Below are positions 17,191-25,966 of a DNA stretch of 64,000 bases, one piece after another. Positions within the stretch are counted from its first letter, which is position 1, and each line of letters begins with the position of its first letter. Position numbers and translations under genes: made by a program. This stretch comes from Bacillota bacterium. Its GTDB lineage: Bacteria; Bacillota; Bacilli; Paenibacillales; Paenibacillaceae. The notes beneath the pieces were generated by a model. That model searched no databases. It saw only the letters and a list, made by a program, of their open reading frames with translations, and was not told where the DNA came from. Where the stretch lies: the NCBI GenBank assembly GCA_023433615.1, contig JAEZCJ010000090.1:12556-76555 (forward strand). Reading direction: 5' to 3'.

Positions 17191-17985
17191 TCAATCGTAT
17201 ACGGCAGGTTGAACGAGAGGGTCGTGATTGGCTAAAGCAGCCAGACAATCCTCTCTGAGCGAGAACGTTCTCACCCATTGCAGCGATTCGGCCGCCTGCT
17301 CTTCGTTCGTCATGACGCCGGGCAACAGCTGCTCCTTCCAAGATCGTTCCGAATAACCGACATCCGAAGCAAGCAGCAGCCATCCGTCCTTCAACCGAAC
17401 AAGAACCGATAGCTGTCCCATTGTATGGCCGGGCGTATGCACCAGGTAGATCATACCGTCTCCGAATACGTCTTTCCCTAGATTGTATGGTCCATAAGGG
17501 ATCGATTCGAATTCGATTGGCTCAAGCGGCAATCCCTCGTACCACATCTTCTTGAACGGCTTGACATGCTTGAATTCCAGTTCGCTGACCCAGAATCGCT
17601 TAGCTCCTTGGAGCATCTTCAACCCGCTGATATGGTCAACGTCCATATGCGACACGACGACCAGATCGATATCGCTCGGAGAGAGACCTTGGGACGCGAG
17701 CTGTTCAATGACCGAAGCGCCAGGCGGGAGCCGGTATTCCACAAAATGAGCCGCAGCTCCCAGATGTTCCAGGGGGTTCTTGCGCACGTCCTCATGCCAG
17801 CCGGCATCCACGACGATCCTGCCCTGCGGATGCTCGATCAAATAGGAAGACATCGGCAGCCACAGCTGGTAGTTTTCACCTCTGACATTCACGGGCGGCA
17901 CGCTTTCAAGCTCCTTATAGGGCAGGGCCCGGTCTACCTTTACGTACCCCGTACGCATGACATGTACCTTCACGAGCGATTCCAT
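17191..17985 (-). CDS. Metallo-beta-lactamase-fold hydrolase, N-acyl homoserine lactonase family
   Basis: 264 residues. The MBL metal motif reads SHMDVDHISGL, that is H-x-D-x-D-H where most lactonases have H-x-H-x-D-H; other ligands are visible in LVHTPGHTMGQLSVLV, in LLASDVGYS (the bridging Asp) and in the C-terminal NHDPLV. The N-terminal part with YLIEHPQGRIVVDAGWHED resembles AiiA/AttM-type lactonases. The substitution at the second metal position is shared by some family members but activity cannot be assumed. The start at 17985 is preceded by GGTGGGG. Downstream it meets the convergent hydrolase-like gene. Confidence 0.78.
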   Translation of the reverse strand: MESLVKVHVMRTGYVKVDRALPYKELESVPPVNVRGENYQLWLPMSSYLIEHPQGRIVVDAGWHEDVRKNPLEHLGAAAHFVEYRLPPGASVIEQLASQGLSPSDIDLVVVSHMDVDHISGLKMLQGAKRFWVSELEFKHVKPFKKMWYEGLPLEPIEFESIPYGPYNLGKDVFGDGMIYLVHTPGHTMGQLSVLVRLKDGWLLLASDVGYSERSWKEQLLPGVMTNEEQAAESLQWVRTFSLREDCLAALANHDPLVQPAVYD

Positions 17986-18070
17986 CGTAACCCCACCAAT
18001 CCGTCAGAATGAGTAATGCCATCTGACACCATCATAGGAGCTCCGCCATTCGGGCTGCAAGAACGCACTT

Positions 18071-18463
18071 TTAAGTACTTGACTTACTTTTAGGTAAGGG
18101 AGTGGCGCGCTGGCGACTGGCTTCTTCGCCGGCATCCGTCACTCTGAATTTGATCCCCCATTGTTGCATGGACTGCAGGATGGGCTGGATTTCCACGCCG
18201 AACTCCGCAAGCGAATACTCCACCTTAGGCGGTACGACAGGATAGACTTTGCGGGTGATGATGGCATCCTTCTCCAGCTCTTTAAGCTGCTGGGCCAGCA
18301 TTTTGTCCGTAATATTCGGCAGGGTCCGCTTCAGCTCGCTATAGCGCTTCGTTCCTTTGCTCAACTGCCACAGGATTAGAGCCTTCCACTTGCCCATAAT
18401 CGTATTCAGGGCCAATTCAACTGGGCAATTGTAAGTGTATTCATTCATCCGATACTTGGACAT
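18071..18463 (-). CDS. HxlR-family winged-helix regulator with single N-terminal cysteine
   Basis: 130 residues with the HxlR/DUF24 fold: NCPVELALNTIMGKWKALIL, then RYSELKRTLPNITDKMLAQQL as the recognition helix. Cys13 sits just before the conserved PVE motif, the position used by redox-sensing members such as YodB and HypR; it is the only cysteine. The start at 18463 has GGGTGGAG upstream; a longer frame adds 16 unlikely residues. It is divergent from a DJ-1/MFS/azoreductase operon, the genomic context expected for a quinone- or electrophile-responsive repressor. The assignment of targets is inference from context. Confidence 0.88.
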   Translation of the reverse strand: MSKYRMNEYTYNCPVELALNTIMGKWKALILWQLSKGTKRYSELKRTLPNITDKMLAQQLKELEKDAIITRKVYPVVPPKVEYSLAEFGVEIQPILQSMQQWGIKFRVTDAGEEASRQRATPLPKSKSST

Positions 18464-18492
18464 GACCGCTCCACCCTTTCCGAAAAGTGAGT

Positions 18493-18506
18493 CTATTACA
18501 AAATAG
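18493..18506. promoter_or_regulatory. Candidate operator between hxlR and the divergent operon
   Basis: CTATT-ACAA-AATAG, a 5-bp inverted repeat with a 4-bp centre, lies 30 bp before the hxlR start and upstream of a TATATTATAC stretch that could serve as -10 for the divergent operon. HxlR proteins bind A/T-rich dyads of this kind; the match is to the general form only. Confidence 0.4.
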
Positions 18507-18657
18507 TGCATTCTTCCCGATCCGCACGAACGCTTATATTATACGGGTATCGAACAGGTCGAAACAATACAGAGAGGAGGGCTGGAAGGAGTTGAAGAGG
18601 CGCGATCGCTGCGCCTAGGCCGGTTTGACCCATTATACAATGCTGGGAGATAGGGAA

Positions 18658-19386
18658 ATGGAACCGATAAACGGCAAGAAGAGAATCTTGATGATCGTTG
18701 CGAATCCAGCGGTCTCGACGACGATGGGCTGGCCTGTCGGGTATTGGGCATCGGAGCTTACTCACCCTTACTATGCTTTTACCAATGCCGGATTCGATGT
18801 AACGATCGCCAGTCCGCAAGGCGGAAGAGTAGAGATGGATGCCTTCAGTGACCCGACGAACGAGGACGGGTATGCGAAGGACGATATCCTGACGCTAGGC
18901 TATCTGCACGATAAGGCGTTCACGAAGCTATTGGAGAATACGCCGAGGGCCTCTAGTTTATCTCATGATAACTATGATGCGATCCTCGTGGCAGGCGGTC
19001 AATCCCCGATGTTTACGTTCGTGCGGGAAACCGAGCTTCAATCGTTGTTCAGCCGATTCTATGAGGGCGGAAAGGTATGCGCGGCGCTCTGCCACGGCAC
19101 GGCTCTGCTGCTCCATTGTAAGCTGTCGAACGGGCAATCCATCATCCAAGGGAAGCGAATGACCGGATACACGAATGAAGAAGAGGCGTACTTCGACCGG
19201 ATGATGGGGAAGCCCGTAATGCCCTTCCGGATCGAGGACGAAGCGCGTGCACTGGGAGCAACCTTCATGAAGGGAGAAGCATTCATCCCGTTCGCCGTGC
19301 GGGACGGTCGGTTAATTACCGGACAACAGCAGAATTCCGGCAGCAAGACAAGCGAGTTGATCATGCAAGCGCTGTCGGAAGGATGA
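18658..19386 (+). CDS. DJ-1/PfpI-family class I glutamine amidotransferase-like protein
   Basis: 242 residues. The nucleophile elbow is AALCHGTALLL, with the Cys followed by His-Gly as in the DJ-1/Hsp31/YhbO group, and the early ASPQGG motif and a Glu in the first third supply the other active-site positions. Members act as glyoxalase III, protein deglycases or stress chaperones; which is not decided here. The ATG at 18658 has AGGGAA and GGGAGA nearby; an upstream TTG is less likely. First gene of a three-gene operon with an MFS exporter and an azoreductase, opposite the HxlR regulator, pointing to detoxification of reactive carbonyls or quinones. Confidence 0.85.
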   Translation: MEPINGKKRILMIVANPAVSTTMGWPVGYWASELTHPYYAFTNAGFDVTIASPQGGRVEMDAFSDPTNEDGYAKDDILTLGYLHDKAFTKLLENTPRASSLSHDNYDAILVAGGQSPMFTFVRETELQSLFSRFYEGGKVCAALCHGTALLLHCKLSNGQSIIQGKRMTGYTNEEEAYFDRMMGKPVMPFRIEDEARALGATFMKGEAFIPFAVRDGRLITGQQQNSGSKTSELIMQALSEG

Positions 19387-19405
19387 GCGAGTAAGGAGCC
19401 GATCG

Positions 19406-20815
19406 ATGCAGCACTACAAGATGTCTAAGAAAGTCATGATCGTCCTGGCGGTGATGTGCGCCTTATTATACGCGGCATTGAATCAGACGGTCATCGGAAC
19501 GATAACGCCGCATATCGTCTCTGATCTTGGCGGGATGGAACATCTATCATGGATATTTACGCTATTCATGCTGACGTCCGCGGTCGCGACCGCGATTGCC
19601 GGCAGGCTCTCGGACCAGTACGGGCGTAAACGGCTCGTAGTGGCCGGCTTGGCTCTGCTCATGGTCGGATCGGCCTTATGCGGATTCTCGCGGACATTCT
19701 GGACGCTGGTATTGTTCAGAGGGCTTCAAGGGATGGGAGTAGGCATCATCATCGCGATGTCGTTCACGATCGTAGGCGACCTGTTCGTCCCGCGCGAGCG
19801 AGGCCGATGGCTGGGTGTCGTGACTTCCGTGTACGGGATTGCCAGCCTATGCGGTCCCGTGCTGGGCGGGTATGTTGCAGACCACTCGCACTGGCGATGG
19901 GCATTCTGGATGTTCCTGCCTGTCGGGGCTGCGGCCTTGGGATTCGTTGGCGGGGTGCTCCCCTCTCTTCGATTCAAGGCTGATAAGGCGCTCGACTATG
20001 TCGGCACCTTCTGGTTGGCGACGGCAATTGTCTTGCTGATGCTCGGCTTCTCCTTAGGTGGGACCTATCTGAATTGGAGCTCGCCGATCATCATCGGATT
20101 ATTGATCCTGTCCGTCTTTGCGCTCGCTATATTCATCAGGACCGAGAAGAGAGCAGCCTATCCGATCATGCCTCTCCCGATGTTCAACAATCGCACTTAT
20201 ACGCTCGCCAGTCTGATCGGACTGGCATCAAGCGTATGCATGTTCGGCACCATCATGTACGCGCCGCTCTATCTTCAGGGCGTGTTAGGCCTGTCCGCGG
20301 CTATGTCCGGCGCGCTCGTCATGCCTCTGACGCTCGGTCTCGTCTCGGCGAACTCGGCAGCCGGGTGGCTCGTCTCGCGATCCGGCCGTTATCGGAAGCT
20401 CGCGCTATGCGGCCTTGCTGTCATGACCTTAGGGATGCTGGGCTTGTCCATGATGGCTGTCGGTTCGAGCCTATTGACGGTGATGCTGTGCATGGCGGTA
20501 TTCGGCATTGGATTAGGTACGGTGCTCTCCGTGTTCACGCTGATCTCCCAGAGCGCCGTGGATACATCCTTGCTGGGCTCTGCCACTTCGTCCTTTCAGT
20601 TGTTCCGCCAGTTAGGGGCTACGATCGGATTATCGGTCATGGGCACCGTTCTTCAGCATCGGCTCGGCCAGCACGATTCCGATGTGGAGCGATTAAGTTA
20701 TGCGCTGCAAGGCGTATTCCAGATCGGATTATCGGCATCCGTAATGGCCTTGCTTTTAGGGTTATGCATGATCGAAATACCACTAAGATCCGCAGAAGCA
20801 TCCAATACCGAATAG
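19406..20815 (+). CDS. MFS drug exporter, DHA2 (EmrB/QacA) family
   Basis: 469 residues with about 14 membrane helices. Family motifs visible are NQTVIGTITPHI in helix 1, GRLSDQYGRKR between helices 2 and 3 (motif A), LFRGLQGMGVG (motif B) and GPVLGGYVAD in helix 5 (antiporter motif C). It follows the DJ-1 gene by 19 nt with AAGGAG before its start and precedes the azoreductase by 11 nt. Likely a proton-driven exporter of the toxic compound sensed by the HxlR protein. Confidence 0.92.
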   Translation: MQHYKMSKKVMIVLAVMCALLYAALNQTVIGTITPHIVSDLGGMEHLSWIFTLFMLTSAVATAIAGRLSDQYGRKRLVVAGLALLMVGSALCGFSRTFWTLVLFRGLQGMGVGIIIAMSFTIVGDLFVPRERGRWLGVVTSVYGIASLCGPVLGGYVADHSHWRWAFWMFLPVGAAALGFVGGVLPSLRFKADKALDYVGTFWLATAIVLLMLGFSLGGTYLNWSSPIIIGLLILSVFALAIFIRTEKRAAYPIMPLPMFNNRTYTLASLIGLASSVCMFGTIMYAPLYLQGVLGLSAAMSGALVMPLTLGLVSANSAAGWLVSRSGRYRKLALCGLAVMTLGMLGLSMMAVGSSLLTVMLCMAVFGIGLGTVLSVFTLISQSAVDTSLLGSATSSFQLFRQLGATIGLSVMGTVLQHRLGQHDSDVERLSYALQGVFQIGLSASVMALLLGLCMIEIPLRSAEASNTE

Positions 20816-20826
20816 GAGGTCTTGCA

Positions 20827-21492
20827 ATGGCTAAATTACTGTATATCACAGCAAATCCGAAAGGCGAGGAGCGATCATTCGGGCTCAGCGTAGGTCGTGC
20901 ATTCGTGGAAGCTTATCGCAAGGAGAAGCCGCAAGATGACGTTGAAGAGCTTGATCTGTATCATACGGATGTCCCGCAGATCGATGCAGATGTCATCGCC
21001 GGCTGGGATAAGTTGAAGGAACAGGGCATGTCATTCGAGCGGTTGACGACTAGCGAGCGGACGAAGATCGCGCAGATGAATGCGCTCGTCGAGCAATTCG
21101 TCAGCGCGGATAAGTATCTATTCGTCACTCCGATGTGGAATTTCAACATACCGCCGCGCATGAAAGCATATATCGATGCGATCTGCGTGAACGGCAAGAC
21201 GTTCGCGTATACGGCGAACGGACCCGTGGGGCTGCTAACAGATAAGAAGGCTATTCATATTCAAGCGAGAGGTGGCATCTACTCTGAAGGGGCATTAGCG
21301 GCGATGGAGAACGGGGATCGTTACATGCACACGATATTCAAGTTTCTGGGGATCACGGACGCTCAATCGCTGTTCGTGGAAGGGATGGGGCAGCTGCCGG
21401 ATGAAGCCGAACGCATCAAGCGCGACTCCATCCGTCAAGCCCAAGCGACCGCAATAAAATTTGCCATGGATAGAATTACAAGCAGCGCGTAA
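20827..21492 (+). CDS. azoR: FMN-dependent NADH:quinone/azo oxidoreductase
   Basis: 221 residues of the AzoR/AcpD family, which reduces azo dyes and quinones by two electrons. Visible are the N-terminal YITANPKGEERSFG FMN phosphate loop, PMWNFNIPPRMKAYID with the FMN-contacting residues, and HIQARGGIYS. The start at 20827 is preceded by AGGAGGT. It ends a DJ-1, MFS, azoR operon. YodB of Bacillus controls azoR1 in a similar manner, which supports the regulator assignment of the divergent hxlR gene. Confidence 0.94.
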   Translation: MAKLLYITANPKGEERSFGLSVGRAFVEAYRKEKPQDDVEELDLYHTDVPQIDADVIAGWDKLKEQGMSFERLTTSERTKIAQMNALVEQFVSADKYLFVTPMWNFNIPPRMKAYIDAICVNGKTFAYTANGPVGLLTDKKAIHIQARGGIYSEGALAAMENGDRYMHTIFKFLGITDAQSLFVEGMGQLPDEAERIKRDSIRQAQATAIKFAMDRITSSA

Positions 21493-21544
21493 CGCAGGTA
21501 AGCTTACGGCTTGACGCGCAAGCATGCTTCGCTTCGATTGGCCG

Positions 21545-22915
21545 CTACTTCAGCGCCGCGGCGGCGGCTTTGCCCTCGCCGACGGCTGCGCCGGGCGCCG
21601 TGCGCTCGGGCGGGTCTGTCGTCAGCCCATCCGGTGCTGCCTCCTCTGGTGCGGCCCCGCCCTGCAGGCCGCCGCCGCCGCCGCGCTCGGAGCCGGACGT
21701 GCGAAGCTTCCACCTCGCCGACGTATAGCCGGCGAAGCCGAGCATCGTCGCCACCAAGAAGGCGCCGCCGCTGTAGAAGGCTGCCGTGAGGCCGAACAAT
21801 TGCCCGAGCAAGCCGAACATCGCGGGACTCAGAATTTGCGAGAAGCGGTTCATGATGAGCCGCAGCCCCATGATTTTGCCCCGATCCGAATCCTTCGTAT
21901 CGTTCACCACGATCATGATGCTGACCGGCAGGTTGATGCCGACGGCGGCGCCCATGACGAGCGCCAGCAGCACGATGCCCGCGATGTGCAGGCCTGCAAG
22001 CGGCGTCAGCACGACGCATATGGCGGCGACCAAGCCGGCGATGAGCAGAATGCGTTCCATGTGCGTCTTCTTCATGATCCAGCTGAGCCCATACCGCGAG
22101 AGCATGCCGGCCAGTCCCTTGATGGAGATGATGATCGAGATGGCCATCGTCGCGAAGCCGAGCTGATCGAGGTAGATCGGCATGAAGCTCATGTAGAGCG
22201 CCTGAATGTACATGATGAGGAAGGTGCCGATGAGTCCGAACTGGACGGAACGGATCTTCATGAGGCCGATACCGCTCATGTAGCTGTCGGTGATGCCCTT
22301 CAGCTTGAGCAGCTCCCGGGGATCGACGGCCTCGGCCGAATTCTCCCGGATATAGCCTCGCGCCGTCGCGAGCAGCAGGATGAAGAACAACACGGACATT
22401 ACGCACGCAGCGCCGAACGTGAACTTGTAGCCGAACAGCTCATTCGCGAACAGCGAGGTGACCGCGCCTCCGATCAATGGTCCCAGCATGCCGCCGCCGG
22501 ACATCCACATCGAATATTTCTTGATGTTCTCGTTGCGCTCGTTCTTCTGGCCTTCCGAGACGAGCACCTGGAACGACGAAGCCATGATGATGACGCAGGT
22601 GCCCATGAATACTTGCGATAATGACAGCATCCATAGGCTGTCGGCGATCATGTTCGTGAACAGCGACAGGATGAGGAATGCACTCCCGTACTTCAGCATT
22701 CGGATCGGTCCGACGGAATCGATCAATTGGCCGACCGGCATCGCGATGAAAATCGGGAGCACGGAGCGCAGCGTAACCATCAAGCCGATCGCTGCCGTCG
22801 ATGCGCCGACCTCTTGGGCATACAGCGTGAAGAATGGCTGCGCCATGCCGGTGATGGTGAAGAACAGGCCGCCGCCATAGATGCCGAACTTGCGGTAGAA
22901 CTCAGGAGACAGCAT
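21545..22915 (-). CDS. MFS transporter at the end of the oligopeptide ABC operon
   Basis: 456 residues with about 12 membrane helices and a low-complexity Gly/Ala/Pro-rich C-terminal tail of some 50 residues that looks disordered. Motif A-like GQLIDSVGPIR follows helix 2, and GGGMLGPLIGGAV is in helix 5. The start is uncertain: ATG 22915 has AAGG upstream, while an ATG at 22942 would add nine residues; both overlap the 3' end of the ABC ATPase gene, so the two are co-transcribed. The substrate is unknown; placement after an uptake system suggests export of a product or analogue. Confidence 0.85.
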   Translation of the reverse strand: MLSPEFYRKFGIYGGGLFFTITGMAQPFFTLYAQEVGASTAAIGLMVTLRSVLPIFIAMPVGQLIDSVGPIRMLKYGSAFLILSLFTNMIADSLWMLSLSQVFMGTCVIIMASSFQVLVSEGQKNERNENIKKYSMWMSGGGMLGPLIGGAVTSLFANELFGYKFTFGAACVMSVLFFILLLATARGYIRENSAEAVDPRELLKLKGITDSYMSGIGLMKIRSVQFGLIGTFLIMYIQALYMSFMPIYLDQLGFATMAISIIISIKGLAGMLSRYGLSWIMKKTHMERILLIAGLVAAICVVLTPLAGLHIAGIVLLALVMGAAVGINLPVSIMIVVNDTKDSDRGKIMGLRLIMNRFSQILSPAMFGLLGQLFGLTAAFYSGGAFLVATMLGFAGYTSARWKLRTSGSERGGGGGLQGGAAPEEAAPDGLTTDPPERTAPGAAVGEGKAAAAALK

Positions 22916-24929
22916 GGCACGATACCTTGCGATCACCGTCATAGTCGATCAGCAGCGGCTTGCTCGTCATGCATGCATCCATCGCGATCGGACAGCGGGA
23001 GCTGAATGCACAGCCGGCCGGCGGGTTCGCAGGGCTGGGCAGCTCACCGGATAGCATGATTTTCTCGCGCTGCTCCTCGAGCACGGGATCCGGCACGGGA
23101 ACGGAGGCTAGCAGCGCTTGCGTGTAGGGATGCGCGGGGCGCTGGAATATCTCCTCCGCTGGCCCGTATTCGACGATTTCGCCCAGATACATGACGGCTA
23201 TCGTATCCGAGATGTAGCGTACGGTGGACAAGTCATGCGAGATGAAGACGAAACTGACGCCGAGCTCTTCCTTCAAGTCGCATAAGAGATTGATGATCTG
23301 CGCACGGACGGACACGTCGAGCGCCGATGTCGGCTCGTCGGCCACGACGACCGATGGGCTCAGCGCAAGGGAGCGGGCGACGCCGACGCGCTGCCGCTGC
23401 CCGCCGCTCAACTGGCTGGGATAGCGGTCGAGATAGGAGGGCTCAAGTCCGACCTTCTGGATCAGCTCGCGGACGCGGCTGCTGCGCTCCTCCCTGGTAC
23501 CGATCTTCTTCACGTGAAGCGGCTCGGCGATAATGTCGCCGATCTTCATCTTCGGATTGAACGAGGAGAACGGATCTTGGAAGACGATCTGGACGCTGCC
23601 TTCCGACGTTATCGTTCCTGCGGTAGGCTTGTCGAGCCCGAGCAGCATGCGAGCGGTCGTGCTCTTGCCGCAGCCGCTCTCGCCGACGATGCCGATCGTC
23701 TCGCCGCGGCGCAGCGTGAAGTCGATGCCGTTCACGGCGCGAACCTCGGCGGCGGGCTTCCAAGGCAGCGGCGATTTCTTGCGAAAATGCTTATGCAGTC
23801 CGTGAATCTGCAGCACGACAGGCGATTCCGAGCCGTTGTCGTCTATCGGTGCGGCGTCCAGGGCTTCCCCCGCCGCTGAATCAGTCCTGACCGCGGGAGC
23901 GAATGCTTCGGCAAGCGAAGCCGTATCGCGCCGCTCTTCGGTCAGCAGGCCTTGTTCCCGCCAGCATGCGGCAGCCTGTGCGGCTCCTTCCCGTTCGCCT
24001 CGCGGCGTCAACTCCGGCGCTTCCGCGAAGCATCGGTCGAACGCTGCGGGGCAGCGCTCCTTGTACGCGCAGCCGATAACCGGCAGCTTCATGTCGGGCG
24101 GATAGCCTTGGATCTGCAACAGCCTGCGCCGCTTCTCGCCGCTGACGCTCGGTATCGTCATGAGCAGGCTCTGCGTGTACGGGTGACGCGGATGCTCGAA
24201 CAGCTCGCGTACCGTGCCGTATTCGACGATGCGGCCTGCGTACATGACGGTAACCTTTTGCGCGAAGCGCGCGACCAGCCCCAGATCATGCGTGATGAAC
24301 ATCATCGCCGTGCCGGTCGTCTCGGTCAGCCCCTTGAGCAGCTCGACGATCTGCGCCTGGATGGTGACGTCGAGCGCGGTTGTCGGCTCGTCGGCGATGA
24401 TCAGCTTCGGGCTGCTGGACAGCGCCATCGCGATCATGACGCGCTGCCGCATGCCGCCGCTCAGCTCGAAGGGATAGGCGGAGATCCGCTTGGCCGCGTC
24501 GGGGATGCCGACCTGGGTCAGCAGCATAACGGCGCGTTCGCGCGCCTCCTTGGCACCGAGTCCGAGATGCTTGCGGATCGGGACGACCAGCTGCTCTTCG
24601 ATCCGCATGACGGGGTCGAGCGAGGACATGGGGTCCTGGAATACGGTGCCGACCAGCTTGCCGCGCACGGCATTCAGCTCTTTCTCGCTGAGCCCGATCA
24701 ACTGCCGATCCTCGAGCTTGACGCTGCCGGATACGACCTTGCCCGGATAGGCGATAAGCTGGATGAGGGACATGGCCATCGCGCTCTTGCCGGAGCCGCT
24801 CTCGCCTACGATGGCAAGGCGTTCGCCGCGCTCGAGATCGAAGCTGACGCCGTTCACGGCTCTGACGGTTCCCGAATCGGTGAAGAAATGCGTATGCAGG
24901 TCTCTAACCTGCAGAAGCGGCGTGGACAT
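22902..24929 (-). CDS. Fused oligopeptide/dipeptide ABC transporter ATPase (DppD-DppF type)
   Basis: 675 residues holding two complete ATPase units in one chain. The first has Walker A GESGSGKS, signature LSGGMRQR and Walker B LIIADEPT; the second has GESGCGKS, LSGGQRQR and VVVADEPT. Each unit ends with the oligopeptide-transporter C-terminal cysteine region (CAYKERCPAAFDRC and CAFSSRCPIAMDAC), typical of DppD/OppF. A ~60-residue linker joins them. The ATG at 24929 has GGAGGTG at good spacing, so the TTG seven codons upstream is rejected. It works with the two permeases and binding protein encoded just upstream in the same operon. Confidence 0.93.
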   Translation of the reverse strand: MSTPLLQVRDLHTHFFTDSGTVRAVNGVSFDLERGERLAIVGESGSGKSAMAMSLIQLIAYPGKVVSGSVKLEDRQLIGLSEKELNAVRGKLVGTVFQDPMSSLDPVMRIEEQLVVPIRKHLGLGAKEARERAVMLLTQVGIPDAAKRISAYPFELSGGMRQRVMIAMALSSSPKLIIADEPTTALDVTIQAQIVELLKGLTETTGTAMMFITHDLGLVARFAQKVTVMYAGRIVEYGTVRELFEHPRHPYTQSLLMTIPSVSGEKRRRLLQIQGYPPDMKLPVIGCAYKERCPAAFDRCFAEAPELTPRGEREGAAQAAACWREQGLLTEERRDTASLAEAFAPAVRTDSAAGEALDAAPIDDNGSESPVVLQIHGLHKHFRKKSPLPWKPAAEVRAVNGIDFTLRRGETIGIVGESGCGKSTTARMLLGLDKPTAGTITSEGSVQIVFQDPFSSFNPKMKIGDIIAEPLHVKKIGTREERSSRVRELIQKVGLEPSYLDRYPSQLSGGQRQRVGVARSLALSPSVVVADEPTSALDVSVRAQIINLLCDLKEELGVSFVFISHDLSTVRYISDTIAVMYLGEIVEYGPAEEIFQRPAHPYTQALLASVPVPDPVLEEQREKIMLSGELPSPANPPAGCAFSSRCPIAMDACMTSKPLLIDYDGDRKVSCHAVS

Positions 24930-24989
24930 CGAGAACACCTCCGGATTCAAATAGGATATTGTTCTTAACGCTTGGCGGGAGCGGCTTCG

Positions 24990-25892
24990 TTACGACTTGC
25001 GTGCGCGCGGGTCAAGCCCTTCCCGGATGCCGTCAGACAGAAAATGCAGCGAGATCGCGATCAGCAGGATCACGCACCCGGGCAGGGCGGAAATCCACCA
25101 TGCTTGCTGCAGATAGGTCTGGCCGTCCTTGATGATATTGCCGAGCGACGGCTCGGGCGGCAGGATGCCGAGTCCGAGGAAGCTGAGGCTGGCCTCGATC
25201 AGAATCGCGTTGGCGGCGGCAATGCTTGCCGCGACGAGCAGCGGCGCGATCGTGTTCGGCACGATGTGCTTGTGCATCATCCAGCGCTGCGAGGCGCCGA
25301 CGGTGCGCGCCGCATCGATGAACGTGCGCGTCTTCAGCCCGATGACCAGCGACCGCTGCAGCCGGATGAAGCGCGGAATGTCGGCAAGCGCGATGGCGCA
25401 GATGACAGGAATCGTGCCTGCTCCGAGCACGGCTACCATGCCGATCGCAAGCAATAGGGACGGGAACGCGAGGAAAATATCGACGATCCCCATGATGATG
25501 CGGTCGACCGCTCGGCCGAAGAAGCCTGAGATCGTGCCGAGCACGATGCCGAAGACGAGCGCCGCAGCCGCTACGGCGAAGCCCACGACGAGCGAGACCT
25601 TGACGCCCTCCAGCGTCCGGCTAAGGACATCGCGTCCGAGCTTGTCGGTGCCGAACGGGTGCGCGAAGGACGGCGCGGACATGCTGGCGCCGATGTTCGT
25701 CTGTAGCGGCGGCTGGAGCGGCAGTGCCTTCGAGAACAACGCCAGCAGCAGAATCGGCACCAGGATGGCCAGTGCCCACCTTGCATTGCGATTGGCGATG
25801 AGCGGCGTGACGTACGGGATTCGCATGCCGGATCGGCGCGGAGACGCGGCAGCCGCGGTCCCGATTGGTGCGGCGATAACTTCCTGCTTCAC
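24990..25892 (-). CDS. Oligopeptide-type ABC transporter permease (DppC-like)
   Basis: 300 residues with the OppC/DppC layout: a cytoplasmic N terminus, one helix, a loop containing PFGTDKLGRDVLSR, then five helices with the EAA-like loop DAARTVGASQRWMMHKHIVPN. The start is a GTG with GGAGGG six nucleotides upstream. It pairs with the DppB-like gene 74 bp upstream; the gap between them holds the minimal copy of the dispersed element. Confidence 0.92.
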   Translation of the reverse strand: MKQEVIAAPIGTAAAASPRRSGMRIPYVTPLIANRNARWALAILVPILLLALFSKALPLQPPLQTNIGASMSAPSFAHPFGTDKLGRDVLSRTLEGVKVSLVVGFAVAAAALVFGIVLGTISGFFGRAVDRIIMGIVDIFLAFPSLLLAIGMVAVLGAGTIPVICAIALADIPRFIRLQRSLVIGLKTRTFIDAARTVGASQRWMMHKHIVPNTIAPLLVAASIAAANAILIEASLSFLGLGILPPEPSLGNIIKDGQTYLQQAWWISALPGCVILLIAISLHFLSDGIREGLDPRARKS

Positions 25893-25907
25893 ATGAATCC
25901 CTCCAGT

Positions 25908-25956
25908 GTTCGGTTGTGATCGTGAAAGGGATGTTTCTTGGCGCTGACAACCGAAC
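25908..25956 (+). repeat. Dispersed structured element, minimal copy 4
   Basis: 49 bp bounded by a perfect 10-bp inverted repeat, GTTCGGTTGT (25908-25917) and ACAACCGAAC (25947-25956). The interior keeps the left end (GATCGTGAA) and right end (CTTGGCGCTG) found in the long copies but lacks everything between. It lies between the two permease genes, in antisense orientation to the operon. Confidence 0.75.
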
Positions 25957-25966
25957 TATCATGAAT

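Noticed and set aside
20074..20826. Upstream extension of the azoreductase frame into the MFS gene
   Set aside because: The true start is at 20827 with AGGAGGT; the extension is the wrong frame of the transporter gene.
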